A DNA stretch of 64,000 nucleotides from an uncultured Eubacteriaceae bacterium (GCA_946497035.1 CAMMIW010000008.1:45682-109681), one strand, 5' to 3'; shown: positions 1-9,342, counted from the first letter of the stretch. Notes: generated from the sequence alone by a model not told the origin. Program-made: numbers and translations.

Positions 1-137
1 ATGTGGTTAACATTTTTAGACACACATATTAAATATAAATTAAAAATTTTAACATTATCTTTTAGTTGTTGTATTATATAATCTTCATTTTCTATTTTAT
101 CATCTAAATATAATTTTTTATAAAATTTTAAATTCAT
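1..137 (-). CDS. Unknown protein, 3' end outside the window
   Basis: Forty-five codons are open from an ATG to the window edge, starting MNLKFYKKLYLDDKIENED. The ATG has a good AGGAG ribosome binding site that overlaps the TAG stop of gpsA, so the gene starts only 8 bases after gpsA and is probably translationally coupled to it. The visible part is rich in Lys, Asp, Asn and Tyr with no signal peptide or membrane segment. I do not recognise the family. In related spore-formers spoIVA often follows gpsA, but nothing here resembles SpoIVA. Confidence 0.6.
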   Translation of the reverse strand, partial: MNLKFYKKLYLDDKIENEDYIIQQLKDNVKIFNLYLICVSKNVNH

Positions 138-145
138 TATATCTC

Positions 146-1153
146 CTAGTTTAAAAGGTTTGGTTCTTCTTGTTCATCAGTTTTATTCCTTGTCATAAGG
201 GTAATAACGGCATCTTTAGTATTTTTATTATTATACAAAACTTCATTTATTTCTCTTGTTATAGGCATATCTATATTATATTTCATAGATAAATCATAGG
301 CTGCTTTTGCTGTGTTAACCCCTTCTACAACCATCTTCACTTCTTCTAAAGCTTCTTGTAAAGTCTTTCCTTGTCCAAGTAAAATACCTGCACGTCTATT
401 TCTACTGTGCATACTTGTACAAGTAACAATTAAATCGCCTATACCTGTAAGGCCAGAAAAAGTTTCTTTTTTAGCTCCCATAGCCATACCAAGCCTTGCT
501 ATCTCTGTCATACCTCTTGTCATAAGAGCAGCCTTCGTGTTATCTCCAAAACCACAACCATCAGATGCACCTGCTGCTAAAGCTATAAGATTTTTTAAAG
601 CCCCACCAAGTTCTACTCCTATTATATCCATATTTGTATAAACTCTAAACGTAACACTCATAAAAACATCTTGAACTTTTTTAGCTACATCTAAATCATA
701 AGCAGATGCAACACAAGCCGTGGCCATATTTTTACCAACCTCTTCTGCGTGGCTTGGGCCAGATAAAACAGCAACATTACTATTAGGTATAACTTGTTGT
801 ATTACTTGAGATAACCTAAGTAAAGTACCCTCTTCAAGGCCTTTAGCTACATTTACAATAATTCTACCGTCATTAAAAATATTTTTAAATCTTTCACATA
901 TTTCTCTTACTGCTTTAGAAGGAACTGCTAAAACAATCATTTCTTTATCTTTCATATCTTCATCATTATTTGTAGCTTTAAGGCTCTCTGGTAAGCTAAT
1001 ACCAGGTAAAAATTTTTTATTTTCTCTATCATTATTTAAGTTTTCTACTTCCTCTTTATTAAAACCCCAAATAGTGACATTATGTCCATTTTTATCAAGC
1101 AGATAAGCAAGAGCTGTTCCCCAACTGCCTGCACCAACAACACCTATTTTCAT
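146..1153 (-). CDS. gpsA: Glycerol-3-phosphate dehydrogenase [NAD(P)+]
   Basis: Reduces dihydroxyacetone phosphate to sn-glycerol 3-phosphate, the backbone for phospholipids; cytoplasmic. The 335-residue protein opens with the Rossmann motif GAGSWGTALA; it also has AVPSKAVRE, the lysine-bearing VAKGLE stretch, LSGPSHAEEV and the C-terminal-domain signature GVELGGALKNLIALAAG. The start at 1153 (MKIGVVGAG) is chosen over one six codons upstream because an AAAGGAGG site lies correctly before it. It is the last recognised gene in the der-plsY-gpsA run. PlsY, encoded just upstream, uses the glycerol 3-phosphate made here, so the pair forms the first steps of phospholipid synthesis. Confidence 0.97.
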   Translation of the reverse strand: MKIGVVGAGSWGTALAYLLDKNGHNVTIWGFNKEEVENLNNDRENKKFLPGISLPESLKATNNDEDMKDKEMIVLAVPSKAVREICERFKNIFNDGRIIVNVAKGLEEGTLLRLSQVIQQVIPNSNVAVLSGPSHAEEVGKNMATACVASAYDLDVAKKVQDVFMSVTFRVYTNMDIIGVELGGALKNLIALAAGASDGCGFGDNTKAALMTRGMTEIARLGMAMGAKKETFSGLTGIGDLIVTCTSMHSRNRRAGILLGQGKTLQEALEEVKMVVEGVNTAKAAYDLSMKYNIDMPITREINEVLYNNKNTKDAVITLMTRNKTDEQEEPNLLN

Positions 1154-1306
1154 AAAAAAGCCTCCTTTCAAATCATATGCCTAAATGTATAATATAAAAA
1201 TTATCATTTATACACATTTTTTGTGTCTATATCTAAAATATAGCTATAAATATCCAAATTTTTTAACAAACATTTATTTTTTATATCAACTAAATAAAAA
1301 CCGTGC

Positions 1307-1930
1307 TTAGCCATTATTTTTTTTAAAAGAGAATTTTCTTTCTTCTCCTTTAATAAGCCTTTTAATATTTTCTCTATGTTGATAATAACATAAAATCATA
1401 ACAATTGCCATAATAATTACTTCTTCAACGGGCATTTTTACAACAATCATAAGAACAAAGAAAAGGCCTGTCATAACTAAAGATGCTAAAGAAATATATT
1501 TAGATGTATATGCAACAATAAAACCTACAATATAAGTTATAATAGCAATAGTAGGATTTACAAAAAGTAAAAACCCTAACGTAGTTGCCACCCCTTTACC
1601 ACCTTTAAATTTTAAATAAAAAGGAAAATCGTGGCCTATAATAGCACCAAAACCTGCATAAACACCATATAACACAGAACCAGCACCTAAAAATAGGCTA
1701 CCACCAAAAATAAAATTACAAAGATTAAAAGCGATAAGCCCCTTTAAAATATCAAATACAAAAACAAATATACCTGCTTTTGCTCCAAGCACTCTAGTAA
1801 CATTTGTCATACCAGCGTTACCGCTACCGTGCTCTCTAATATCTATTTTACCTACAAGCTTACCTACAATAAAAGCAGATTGTATACACCCTATAAAATA
1901 ACCAATAATAAAACTAAACAATCTTTCCAT
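1307..1930 (-). CDS. plsY: Acyl-phosphate:glycerol-3-phosphate acyltransferase PlsY
   Basis: Integral membrane acyltransferase that transfers the acyl group of acyl-phosphate to glycerol 3-phosphate, giving lysophosphatidic acid. The 207-residue protein is strongly hydrophobic with about five membrane segments and carries the family motifs: GSGNAGMTNVTRVLG near residue 36, then GHDFPFYLKFKGGKGVATTLG in the middle. Length is normal. The start is six bases after the der stop, with a GAAAGGAA ribosome binding site. It lies directly before gpsA, which provides its substrate. The 135 bases between plsY and gpsA hold no gene that I can see. Confidence 0.96.
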   Translation of the reverse strand: MERLFSFIIGYFIGCIQSAFIVGKLVGKIDIREHGSGNAGMTNVTRVLGAKAGIFVFVFDILKGLIAFNLCNFIFGGSLFLGAGSVLYGVYAGFGAIIGHDFPFYLKFKGGKGVATTLGFLLFVNPTIAIITYIVGFIVAYTSKYISLASLVMTGLFFVLMIVVKMPVEEVIIMAIVMILCYYQHRENIKRLIKGEERKFSFKKNNG

Positions 1931-1936
1931 TTTTTA

Positions 1937-3262
1937 TTAGTTCCTTTCAGTTTTATTTCTTGCTATAAAGTGTATCGGTGTACCACTAAATCCAAAGGCC
2001 TCTCTCAATTGATTTTCTATATATCTTTTATAAGAAAAATGTAAAAGCTCTGTATCGTTTACAAAAAGTATAAATGTAGGCGGCTTAACAGAAACTTGCG
2101 TTATATAATAAATTTTTAAAGGACGACCTTTTTCTGCAGGTGGTTGATTAAGAGCCATAGCCTCTATCAAAACATCATTTAACATACCTGTAGAAATACG
2201 TCTTGCACTATTTTCACTACAATATTTTATTGTTTCAAAAAGTTTATGAACCCTTTGGCCTGTTAATGCAGAAATAAACATTTTAGGAGCATAAGACATA
2301 TATTTAAACTCTTTGTCTATTTCTTTGATAAAATTATTCATTGTTTTGTTATCTTTTTCTATTAAATCCCATTTATTAACAACAATGATAGTAGGTTTAC
2401 CTGCTTCGTGAGCTATACCTGCTATTTTTGTATCTTGATCTGTTATACCTTCTGTTGCATTTATCATAAGAACACAAACATCTGCCCTTTCAACTGCTGC
2501 TACTGCTCTTATTATACTATATTTTTCTATACTTTCTTTAATCTTACTTTGCCTACGCATACCTGCCGTATCTATAAATACATATTTTTGGCCGTCTTTT
2601 TCATAAGGTGTGTCTATTGCATCTCTCGTTGTTCCTGCTATATCGCTAACTATAACCCTTTCTTCTCCTAATATTCTATTTACTAAGGAAGATTTACCCA
2701 CATTAGGCTTACCTATAATAGCAACTTTTATAGTTTCATCTTCTTCATCATATTCTGCTTCTTTAGGAAAATTTTTAACAACCTCATCTAAAAGATCTCC
2801 AAGACCTATAGCTTGTCCTGCTGATACACCAAAAGGTTCTCCTATACCTAGCTGATAAAATTCGTAAATATCCATACCATATTTTCTTAAATCGTCCATT
2901 TTATTTACAGCTAAAACAACAGGTTTATTAGCTTTTCTTAAAATATTTGCAACTTGCATATCTGCATCTGTTACACCTGTTTTAACATCTACAACAAATA
3001 ATATTACATCTGCTGTTTCTATAGCAATTTGAGCTTGTGTATACATTTGTTTTAAAATAATGTCATCACTTTCTGGCTCAAGACCACCTGTATCTATTAA
3101 TGTAAATTTATAATTAAGCCACTCTGCCTCTGCATATATCCTATCCCTTGTTACACCTGGTGTATCTTCTACAATAGATATTCTTTCTTCTGCTATTCTA
3201 TTAAATAAAGTAGATTTACCTACATTAGGCCTACCTACAACTGCAACTATTGGTTTTGCCAT
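1937..3262 (-). CDS. der: Ribosome-associated GTPase Der (EngA)
   Basis: Essential GTPase with two G domains in tandem, needed for 50S subunit assembly. The 441-residue sequence has the first P-loop [14 protein letters not shown] at residue 10 with DTPGVTRDR and NKMD, then the second P-loop [14 protein letters not shown] near residue 184 with DTAG and NKWD, and finally the KH-like domain ending in [11 protein letters not shown]. Length is typical. Its first 32 bases overlap the end of the DUF512 gene, so the two are cotranscribed. plsY follows after six bases. Confidence 0.97.
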   Translation of the reverse strand: MAKPIVAVVGRPNVGKSTLFNRIAEERISIVEDTPGVTRDRIYAEAEWLNYKFTLIDTGGLEPESDDIILKQMYTQAQIAIETADVILFVVDVKTGVTDADMQVANILRKANKPVVLAVNKMDDLRKYGMDIYEFYQLGIGEPFGVSAGQAIGLGDLLDEVVKNFPKEAEYDEEDETIKVAIIGKPNVGKSSLVNRILGEERVIVSDIAGTTRDAIDTPYEKDGQKYVFIDTAGMRRQSKIKESIEKYSIIRAVAAVERADVCVLMINATEGITDQDTKIAGIAHEAGKPTIIVVNKWDLIEKDNKTMNNFIKEIDKEFKYMSYAPKMFISALTGQRVHKLFETIKYCSENSARRISTGMLNDVLIEAMALNQPPAEKGRPLKIYYITQVSVKPPTFILFVNDTELLHFSYKRYIENQLREAFGFSGTPIHFIARNKTERN

Positions 3263-4604
3263 TTTTTTCTCCTCCTACAAATTGTTTTATAAAATCTGCT
3301 CCATTATCTTTAGATAATCTTACCTTTATGTTTAGTTGTTTTTCTATATCTTTTATATCTAAATCGTCTAGTAAAACAGTATCTTGTGCTCTTATACAAT
3401 TTTCAGGTAAAAATAAAACATCTCCAAGAGGTTTATCTTTTAACTGACTTATTATATCAACACCTGTTAAAAGCCCCGAAACAGTTATCGTTTCGCCAAA
3501 AAAATAATTTTTTATTTCATATACATTAATTTTAGTGTTAATAAATTTTTCGCTTATTTTATCACACAGTTTTTTTATAAGGGGATAAGCTAATTTTGCC
3601 GTTGCTACAGAATAATTGCGTGTTATATTATCTCCTTTTATAGTGTCAAAATATTCAAAAAACTCTTCTTCCATTAATGTAATCATGCCAACACCATTTT
3701 CTAACTGAGGGTAACCTTCATAATAGTCCCCATTAGGAAGAGGTATTTCTGCTTTTAAATAAAATTCATCTGATAAAAATACAAATTTTGTGCCATATTG
3801 CTTTTTAAGTTTTTGTTGCCAAACCTCTACTTGCTTTATAATATTTATGCTATCTTCCTTTGTAAAAGTTTCTATTTGTGGTAAATTATCTCTATATTTT
3901 GTAACACCAAGAGGCACAATAGCCATACTACAACCTAAATGTAAATATTTGCTTAAATCTTCTATACTTTTATCTAAAATATGTTTATCATTTATATCTT
4001 TACATAAAACTATTTGAAAATTCATTTTTATATTAGCTGCTGCTAATTTTTCTATTTGTTCCATAATTTTAACAGAATTAGGGTTTTTTAGCATAAATTT
4101 TCTAACCTGTAAATCTGTTGCGTGAACAGATATATTTATAGGTGAAAGATGATAAAAAATAATTCTATCTAAATCTTCATCTTTCATATTAGTAAGAGTT
4201 ATATAGTTACCTTGTAAAAAAGATAATCTAGAATCATCATCTTTAAAATATATGGTTTTTCTCATACCTTTAGGATTTTGATCTATAAAGCAAAAAATAC
4301 ATTTATTAGAGCAACTTTTAGCTTTATCCATAAGACCACTTTCAAAAACTATACCTAAATCTTCAAATTCATCTTTTTCTATTTCTAGTTCCCATTCTTC
4401 GCCATTAGGTTTTTTTATAACAACTTCTATAAATTCATCTTGTATAAGATATCTATAGTCTAAAACATCTTTTATTTGACTATTATTTATAGTAATAAGC
4501 ATGTCTCCTGGCTCTATGCCCATTTCTTCTGCTATACTATCCTCTTCTACTTTTATTATAACATTTTGTTTTTTTATATTTTGTTCTAATCCTCTTTCGT
4601 TCAA
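3231..4604 (-). CDS. PDZ and radical SAM protein with DUF512 domain
   Basis: Conserved clostridial protein of unproven function. It starts with a PDZ-like domain ([22 protein letters not shown]), followed by a radical-SAM-like cysteine cluster [12 protein letters not shown], then the DUF512 region to the C terminus; about 457 residues. A TTG at 4604 is the probable start: AGGTAGGTGA lies five bases before it, while the alternative GTG at 4613 sits inside that ribosome binding site. It overlaps der by 32 bases; this partnership is common in Clostridia and suggests a link to ribosome assembly or RNA modification, which is only inference. Confidence 0.85.
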   Translation of the reverse strand: MNERGLEQNIKKQNVIIKVEEDSIAEEMGIEPGDMLITINNSQIKDVLDYRYLIQDEFIEVVIKKPNGEEWELEIEKDEFEDLGIVFESGLMDKAKSCSNKCIFCFIDQNPKGMRKTIYFKDDDSRLSFLQGNYITLTNMKDEDLDRIIFYHLSPINISVHATDLQVRKFMLKNPNSVKIMEQIEKLAAANIKMNFQIVLCKDINDKHILDKSIEDLSKYLHLGCSMAIVPLGVTKYRDNLPQIETFTKEDSINIIKQVEVWQQKLKKQYGTKFVFLSDEFYLKAEIPLPNGDYYEGYPQLENGVGMITLMEEEFFEYFDTIKGDNITRNYSVATAKLAYPLIKKLCDKISEKFINTKINVYEIKNYFFGETITVSGLLTGVDIISQLKDKPLGDVLFLPENCIRAQDTVLLDDLDIKDIEKQLNIKVRLSKDNGADFIKQFVGGEKNGKTNSCSCR

Positions 4605-4620
4605 ATATTTCACCTACCTA

Positions 4621-5430
4621 TTAATTATATAAACTAATTATACCAGCAAGGCTACCCCTATTATCACCCATAAATCTATGTGAAAAAAATGTTTTATTAT
4701 TACACATAGTACAAAGGTTGCTAATCTCTATATTTTCTTCTAAAACACCGTTATTAATTAATGATTTTTTTATTATATTTTGTAAATCTATTTTATATTT
4801 TCCTTTTTGTGTATCATTAAAAATATAATCTTTAGAAAAAGGCAACATATTTTTAAATTGCTCTACAACATCTTCGCCTACCTGAAAACAACACTTTTCT
4901 ATAGAAGGCCCTATACCTATTATTAAATCTTTAGGTTGTGAACTATATTGTTTTTCCATTTCTTTTATAGTTTTAATACCTATTTCTTTTACAGTTCCCC
5001 TCCAACCGCTATGAGCTATACCTATAGCTTTATTTATAGGATCTACAATAAAAATAGATACACAATCGGCATAGAAAGTTACTAAAACTATATCTTTTTC
5101 ATTAGTTATAAGAGCATCATAACCTTTTATATTACTTTCTCTTAAAAGGCCTTTTCCTATATCTTCTTTTGTAACTTTATAAATTTTATCTTCGTGTATT
5201 TGGCTAGAAAAAACTACATTTTTATAATCTAAACCTATGCTATCACATATAATCTCATAATTTTTTATAACATTTTCTCTTTTATCTTCTCTAAAGGCAA
5301 GGTTCATACTTTCATAACAACCAGCAGAAACACCACCAAATTTTGTAGAAAAACAATGTTTAACTATGTTAGTTTTTTCTATATTTTCAAATGTATAATA
5401 TTTTAAATCACCTTTTTCATTCAATTTCAT
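4621..5430 (-). CDS. pgeF: PgeF/YfiH family purine nucleoside-processing protein
   Basis: A 269-residue member of the laccase-domain family (formerly DUF152/YfiH). Members act as purine nucleoside phosphorylase/adenosine deaminase-like enzymes or as a peptidoglycan editing factor. Visible signatures are FSTKFGGVSAG near the N terminus, VTFYADCVSIFIVD, the metal-ligand stretch AHSGWRGTVKEIG, IGPSIEKCCFQVG, and CTMCNN before the terminal HRFMGDNRGSLAGII. The ATG has an AGAGGTG site. It lies 16 bases before the DUF512 gene in the same orientation. Its substrate in this organism cannot be decided from sequence. Confidence 0.9.
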   Translation of the reverse strand: MKLNEKGDLKYYTFENIEKTNIVKHCFSTKFGGVSAGCYESMNLAFREDKRENVIKNYEIICDSIGLDYKNVVFSSQIHEDKIYKVTKEDIGKGLLRESNIKGYDALITNEKDIVLVTFYADCVSIFIVDPINKAIGIAHSGWRGTVKEIGIKTIKEMEKQYSSQPKDLIIGIGPSIEKCCFQVGEDVVEQFKNMLPFSKDYIFNDTQKGKYKIDLQNIIKKSLINNGVLEENIEISNLCTMCNNKTFFSHRFMGDNRGSLAGIISLYN

Positions 5431-5473
5431 AAAGCACCTCTACACCTAATAATTTAAGGTTCTATTAATAAAT

Positions 5474-5526
5474 ATTAGGATAATCTATAGGCGATATTTA
5501 TATTGGCTTTTTATTTATATCCTAAT
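5474..5526. repeat. Inverted repeat between yraN and pgeF
   Basis: ATTAGGATA (5474-5482) is matched by TATCCTAAT (5518-5526) with 35 bases between. It lies in the 134-base gap between two genes on the minus strand. The arms are short and no T-run follows, so this is not a good terminator; it could be a protein site or chance in A+T-rich DNA. Confidence 0.3.
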
Positions 5527-5564
5527 AATTGAAAAAACCCTAATTTAAAAATAATAATAAAAAT

Positions 5565-5909
5565 TTATTGAAAAGCATTTTTTATATGCGTAACATTATT
5601 GTTTAAAATTTCTATAACATCAAATCTAAAATCTACATTTTGTAAATTATTTTCGGCTATATATAATATAGCAGTATTTTTTATTTTTTCTTGCTTTTTA
5701 AAATTTACCGATTCTCTAGGATAACCTTTGCTAATATTTCTTCTATATTTAACTTCAATAAAACATATATATGTATCTTTTTTTGCTATAATATCTATTT
5801 CTCCATATCTTGTTTGATAATTTGTAAATAAAATATTATATCCTTTTTTTAATAAAAAATCATTAGCCATTTTTTCTGCTAAATAGCCCTTTTTTTTATT
5901 ATCTGACAT
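5565..5909 (-). CDS. YraN/UPF0102 family nuclease-like protein
   Basis: A 114-residue protein of the UPF0102 family, predicted to have a restriction-endonuclease-like fold related to Holliday junction resolvases. Visible motifs: GYLAEKMANDFLLKKGYNIL, RYGEIDIIAKK and FIEVKYRR, which provide the expected E...D...ExK core. The start overlaps the end of the FlhB-like gene by 11 bases. The ribosome binding site AGAAG is weak, in line with translational coupling. The position next to rnhB is usual in Firmicutes. Biological role is unproven. Confidence 0.9.
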   Translation of the reverse strand: MSDNKKKGYLAEKMANDFLLKKGYNILFTNYQTRYGEIDIIAKKDTYICFIEVKYRRNISKGYPRESVNFKKQEKIKNTAILYIAENNLQNVDFRFDVIEILNNNVTHIKNAFQ

Positions 5910-6192
5910 TTCTTCTATATTCTTCTTTCTTATCTAAATCGCTTACAAATAGTAAAACTTGTGCTACCACCTCATAAAGATATGGTGGTATATTAAGGCC
6001 TAAATCTATTTTTTCTAGCTCTTCTACTAGTGCTTTATCTTCATATACAGTAACTTTATTTTCTTTTGCATTTTCTAATATTTTTTCTGCTAAATAACCT
6101 TGACCTTTAGCTACAACCTTAGGTGCAGACATTTGTGGGTTATATTTTAAAGCTACTGCCTTTTTATCTTTTATTTGTTTTTCTTCTTTCAT
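5899..6192 (-). CDS. FlhB C-terminal-domain-like protein (YlqH type)
   Basis: A 97-residue soluble protein that corresponds only to the cytoplasmic domain of the flagellar export protein FlhB/EscU. Visible features are AVALKYNPQMSAPKVVAKGQGYLAEKI and the helical stretch VEELEKIDLGLNIPPYLYEVVAQVLLFV. The autocleavage motif NPTH of full FlhB is not preserved; NPQM stands in its place. The start at 6192 is preferred because AAGGA lies nine bases before it, while the upstream ATG touches that site. It sits between rnhB and yraN, the same context as B. subtilis ylqH. No flagellar genes are in the window. Function unknown. Confidence 0.8.
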   Translation of the reverse strand: MKEEKQIKDKKAVALKYNPQMSAPKVVAKGQGYLAEKILENAKENKVTVYEDKALVEELEKIDLGLNIPPYLYEVVAQVLLFVSDLDKKEEYRRNVR

Positions 6193-6227
6193 AACAATCA
6201 TTCCTTTTAAAAATATTATAGCAAAGC

Positions 6228-6989
6228 CTATATATAATTTTTTATAAATGTTTTTCTATGTAAATCACAAAAACCATATTTTTTTAAAGCTTCTATATGT
6301 TGCTTTGTTCCATAACCTTTATTTATATCAAAATTATATTGTGGATAAATATTATGCATCTCTTTCATATATTCATCTCTAGTAACTTTAGCTATAATGC
6401 TAGCTGCTGCAACAGATATACTTTTTTCATCTGCTTTAGGCATAGATATGTAAGGTATATCTATATTAAGGCTAACAGCATCTAAAATTAAATAATCGGG
6501 TTTTATTTTTAAATATTCTATATTTTTTAACATAGATTTTTTAGTAGCCTCTAATATATTTATATTATCTATAACATTGTTATCTTCCATATTTATAGAT
6601 ATATCTAGAGCATTTTCTTTTATTTTAAAAAATAGTTGTTTTCTTTTTTCTTCGCTTAGCTTTTTAGAATCATTAATACCTAAAATATTAAAATCTTTTG
6701 GCAAAACAACACAAGCTGTTACAACTGGCCCTGCAAAAGGCCCTCGCCCAACTTCATCTATACCTGCTACAAATTTTTTACCTTTTAAATAAGCTTCTTT
6801 TTCATATTTTTTCATATTTTCAAGCCTTAAAAGCTCTTTTTCGTATTTTAAAAGCTTATTTTTATAACTAATAATTATATTTTGAACACCTTTTTTATCA
6901 TCATTTATGTAAAGTTGTATTAAATTGTTAATATTAGAGATAGGTGCGTTTAAAAATTCATCTTTTATTTCTTTTATGCTTTTAATCAT
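6228..6989 (-). CDS. rnhB: Ribonuclease HII
   Basis: Cuts the RNA strand of RNA-DNA hybrids and removes misincorporated ribonucleotides. The catalytic core begins at GIDEVGRGPFAGPV near residue 77, giving the Asp-Glu pair, with later acidic residues in ILDAVSL and VTRDEYM, and the usual PKADEKSISVAAASIIAKV segment. Before the core is an N-terminal extension of about 75 residues that forms a helical domain as in other Firmicute RNase HII proteins. The ATG has AGAAGG. It is the first gene of a minus-strand run with a well-formed promoter upstream. Confidence 0.96.
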   Translation of the reverse strand: MIKSIKEIKDEFLNAPISNINNLIQLYINDDKKGVQNIIISYKNKLLKYEKELLRLENMKKYEKEAYLKGKKFVAGIDEVGRGPFAGPVVTACVVLPKDFNILGINDSKKLSEEKRKQLFFKIKENALDISINMEDNNVIDNINILEATKKSMLKNIEYLKIKPDYLILDAVSLNIDIPYISMPKADEKSISVAAASIIAKVTRDEYMKEMHNIYPQYNFDINKGYGTKQHIEALKKYGFCDLHRKTFIKNYI

Positions 6990-7023
6990 AATTTACCTTC
7001 TAAATAATAGTATATTTTAAATT

Positions 7024-7052
7024 ATTATACAATAAAATTATCATATAATCAA
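7024..7052 (-). promoter_or_regulatory. Vegetative promoter upstream of rnhB
   Basis: Read on the minus strand: TTGATT, 17 bases, TATAAT, ending about 35 bases before the rnhB ATG. Spacing and both hexamers fit the main sigma factor. It probably starts the run rnhB, flhB-like, yraN and perhaps further genes. Confidence 0.6.
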
Positions 7053-7213
7053 TCAATTTTTTAAGGTTAATAATAAATGATCTAGTAATATTGTAGATTG
7101 ATAATCAGCGAGAGAACTTATATATATTAAATATTGATTTTTATATATAAGTTACTTTTTTAAAACAGAATATAAAAGGCTGATTTTTTATAAACCAACC
7201 TATTTTATTATTT

Positions 7214-7666
7214 CTATTTAAAGCAACTATCAAATTTTTCTTCTATCATTTTAACATTATCTGATATAGCCATTATTATATAAATATCTATTGTTTTAAA
7301 CATATGCTTTTCTATTTTGCCTATTTCTTCTTCATTATCTCTCCAAGCATCTGTAATACCTATTATCTCTGATGACAATGCTCTTTCTATATTTTCTACA
7401 GTATCCTTAGAAGAGGCTTTTGCAATAATAATTTTATCACTTTTATCTTCATCTTTTGTATAATATACAACACCATCTTCTATATCACTAGGAGATATGC
7501 CATATCTTTCAGCTACGCTTTGTTCTTTTAAATCTTCTTCTACAGCATTATCAAATGTTACTTCTTCATTTATAGTATCTAAAATATATTGACTTGATAT
7601 ATTAGCAGTTTTTTTACCACAACCAGTTAATAAAAAGATAAAAATAATTAATATTAATTTTTTCAT
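7214..7666 (-). CDS. DUF4358-type lipoprotein
   Basis: A 150-residue predicted lipoprotein. The signal peptide MKKLILIIFIFLLTGCGKK contains the lipobox LTGC, so the mature protein starts at Cys16. The rest is an acidic, soluble domain with SQYILDTINEEVTF, AERYGISPSDIEDGVVYY and IIIAKASSKDTVENIERAL, the pattern I associate with DUF4358, common in Lachnospirales. Role unknown. The LysR gene lies 70 bases upstream on the same strand, with no obvious promoter between them. Confidence 0.75.
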   Translation of the reverse strand: MKKLILIIFIFLLTGCGKKTANISSQYILDTINEEVTFDNAVEEDLKEQSVAERYGISPSDIEDGVVYYTKDEDKSDKIIIAKASSKDTVENIERALSSEIIGITDAWRDNEEEIGKIEKHMFKTIDIYIIMAISDNVKMIEEKFDSCFK

Positions 7667-7736
7667 AAAACACCTCTTTAATGTTTATAATTTTTATTTA
7701 TTATTTGTTTTATAAAAAAATATATACTATTAATAT

Positions 7737-8630
7737 TTAAAAAACATTTTGTTGTGGCCAATTTTTACAAAGATCTATAAAATAATTTATTTCTTCATTT
7801 AAAAATTTATTTTTATGATATATAAGGCATAAATCTCTAGATAAATTTTCTACATCTGTAACTTCAATAGCTTTTAGCTCATTTCGTTCTATTTCATCTT
7901 TAACAGCCATTATAGATAATACAGAAAAGCCTTGTCCTTTTTTTAAAGCATTTTTAATAGTTTCAACACTAGTACAGTTCCATTTACAATCTACATTTAT
8001 ATTATTTTGATTTAAAAATTTTTGAAACTGACTTCTTTCTTTGCTTCCATCTTCTCTTGCTATCATAGCTTTTCCACAAAGTTGTTTTAAAGTTATTGTT
8101 TTATTTGTTGCAAGAGGATGGTTTATACCACAAACTACTACTAGTTTATCTTTTAATATTGGAACTTTTATAATATCTGTATTTTGAATCTCACCTTCAA
8201 CTATACCTATATCAATTTCATTAGTAATTAGTTTTTCTTCTATTATTTTCGTATTATCTACTATTATTTTAGAATCTATATTTTTATATTTTTTTTCAAA
8301 TTGTTCCATAATATTAGGTAAAATATATGTGCCAAAAGTTAAACTTCCACCTATTCTTATATAAACATTGTTAGACTTATTTTTAAATTCTTTTTCCATA
8401 TTATCAAAAGTGCTAACTATATATCTAGAATATTTTAATAAATTTTCCCCATCTTTTGTAAGATATAGCCTTTGTGATAATCTTTCAAAAAGCATTATGT
8501 TATAATATTCTTCTATTTCTCTAATAGCTTGACTTACCGATGGTTGAGATATAAAAAGCTTTTTAGCAGCATTGCTCATTGTTTTATAATCTACAACGGA
8601 AATAAAGATTTTAAGGTGTCTTATCGTCAT
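7737..8630 (-). CDS. LysR family transcriptional regulator
   Basis: A 297-residue regulator. The N-terminal winged helix-turn-helix is clear (HLKIFISVVDYKTMSNAAKKLFISQPSVSQAIREIEE, residues 5-41), followed by the linker helix and a periplasmic-binding-protein-like effector domain (IRIGGSLTFGTYILPNIM, later LVVVCGINHPLA). The ATG has AAGGAGTGA. The ligand cannot be inferred. It is transcribed away from the spore protein gene, so it may control itself or the DUF4358 lipoprotein gene downstream. Confidence 0.9.
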   Translation of the reverse strand: MTIRHLKIFISVVDYKTMSNAAKKLFISQPSVSQAIREIEEYYNIMLFERLSQRLYLTKDGENLLKYSRYIVSTFDNMEKEFKNKSNNVYIRIGGSLTFGTYILPNIMEQFEKKYKNIDSKIIVDNTKIIEEKLITNEIDIGIVEGEIQNTDIIKVPILKDKLVVVCGINHPLATNKTITLKQLCGKAMIAREDGSKERSQFQKFLNQNNINVDCKWNCTSVETIKNALKKGQGFSVLSIMAVKDEIERNELKAIEVTDVENLSRDLCLIYHKNKFLNEEINYFIDLCKNWPQQNVF

Positions 8631-8663
8631 ATTGTAATCACTCCTTAATTTTTACCTGTATAA

Positions 8664-8693
8664 ATTATAACTAATCTGTTATACATATGTCAA
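8664..8693 (-). promoter_or_regulatory. Vegetative promoter of the LysR gene
   Basis: On the minus strand TTGACA (consensus -35), 18 bases, TATAAT (consensus -10), 34 bases before the LysR ATG. Both hexamers are perfect. The palindrome at 8749-8780 lies just upstream of the -35 box. Confidence 0.7.
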
Positions 8694-8748
8694 TACCTAT
8701 AAAATTTTTTTAAATACATAAATTGGCAGTTTATTTTTTCATTTTTAG

Positions 8749-8780
8749 AGCAATATATATATTGTAGCAAATATATTGCT
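8749..8780. repeat. Inverted repeat between LysR and spore protein genes
   Basis: AGCAATATAT (8749-8758) and ATATATTGCT (8771-8780) form a perfect 10-base inverted repeat around 12 bases. It lies upstream of the lysR -35 box and about 30 bases before the spore protein ATG. It could be the LysR binding site or a leader hairpin of the spore gene. Confidence 0.4.
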
Positions 8781-8810
8781 AATTAATATAAACTTTTAGG
8801 AGGAAACTTT

Positions 8811-9032
8811 ATGTCAACAAACAAATCTTCAAACAAAATTAATATTCCAGAGGCTAGAGCAGCTTTAGAACAGTTTAAATATGAGGTTGCAAATGAAATT
8901 GGTGTGCCTTTAAAACAAGGTTATAATGGAGATTTAACATCTGCTCAAAACGGCTATGTTGGTGGATATATGGTTAAAAAAATGATAGAAGCTCAAGAAA
9001 GACAAATGGCAGGAAAAAATCATAATAGCTAA
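8811..9032 (+). CDS. Alpha/beta-type small acid-soluble spore protein
   Basis: A 73-residue DNA-binding protein that coats and protects spore DNA, made in the forespore. It has the two family segments: FKYEVANEIGVPLKQGYNGDLT, which includes the site cut by the germination protease GPR at KYE-VANE, and the glycine-rich NGYVGGYMVKKMIEAQERQM. The ribosome binding site AGGAGG is optimal. A sigma-G promoter is expected; I could not assign one with confidence. A hairpin terminator follows. Confidence 0.97.
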   Translation: MSTNKSSNKINIPEARAALEQFKYEVANEIGVPLKQGYNGDLTSAQNGYVGGYMVKKMIEAQERQMAGKNHNS

Positions 9033-9056
9033 TTTTTATAAATTATATTAAAAAAG

Positions 9057-9098
9057 TAGGCAAAATCATAAAAATATTTATGGCTTTGCCTATTTGTA
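9057..9098 (+). terminator. Terminator after the spore protein gene
   Basis: TAGGCAAAATCAT and ATGGCTTTGCCTA form a 13-base stem with one mismatch and one G-U pair around a 10-base A+T loop, followed by TTTGT. The run of A residues before the stem is compatible with function in both directions. The stretch 9033-9342 holds only this hairpin and the promoter of the next gene. Confidence 0.7.
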
Positions 9099-9276
9099 TA
9101 TTAAAATAAAAAAAGAAAAGTTTAAATAAAACCTATCTCTTCTTTTTAATAAAAGTTACTATTTATAAAATATATATAATTTTTTAACGTAATCTAAATA
9201 AAATATATCATATTAGTACATTTTATTTAGTATATTTTAAAAATTTTAACATTATGTAAATTATTGTATGATATTA

Positions 9277-9304
9277 TTGACAAATTTATTATTTGGTATA
9301 AAAT
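9277..9304 (+). promoter_or_regulatory. Vegetative promoter of the cyclophilin gene
   Basis: TTGACA, 16 bases, TAAAAT, followed by the ribosome binding site GGAGG before the ATG at 9343. The -35 hexamer is consensus. Confidence 0.65.
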
Positions 9305-9342
9305 ATAAGAGAATAAATTTGTAAAATGGAGGCATAAATTTT

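Noticed and set aside
312..641. Long plus-strand frame opposite gpsA
   Set aside because: It is antisense to a strongly conserved gene, lacks a ribosome binding site and shows no family pattern. Other frames opposite der, eno, pgk and tpiA were dismissed for the same reasons.
3231..4613. GTG start at 4613 for the DUF512 gene
   Set aside because: The GTG is part of the ribosome binding site AGGTAGGTGA; the TTG at 4604 has correct spacing.
7119..7165. AACTTATATATA ... TATATATAAGTT hairpin downstream of the DUF4358 gene
   Set aside because: The stem has almost no G-C pairs, and on the strand of the upstream gene no T-run follows. It may help termination but cannot be told from chance A+T pairing.
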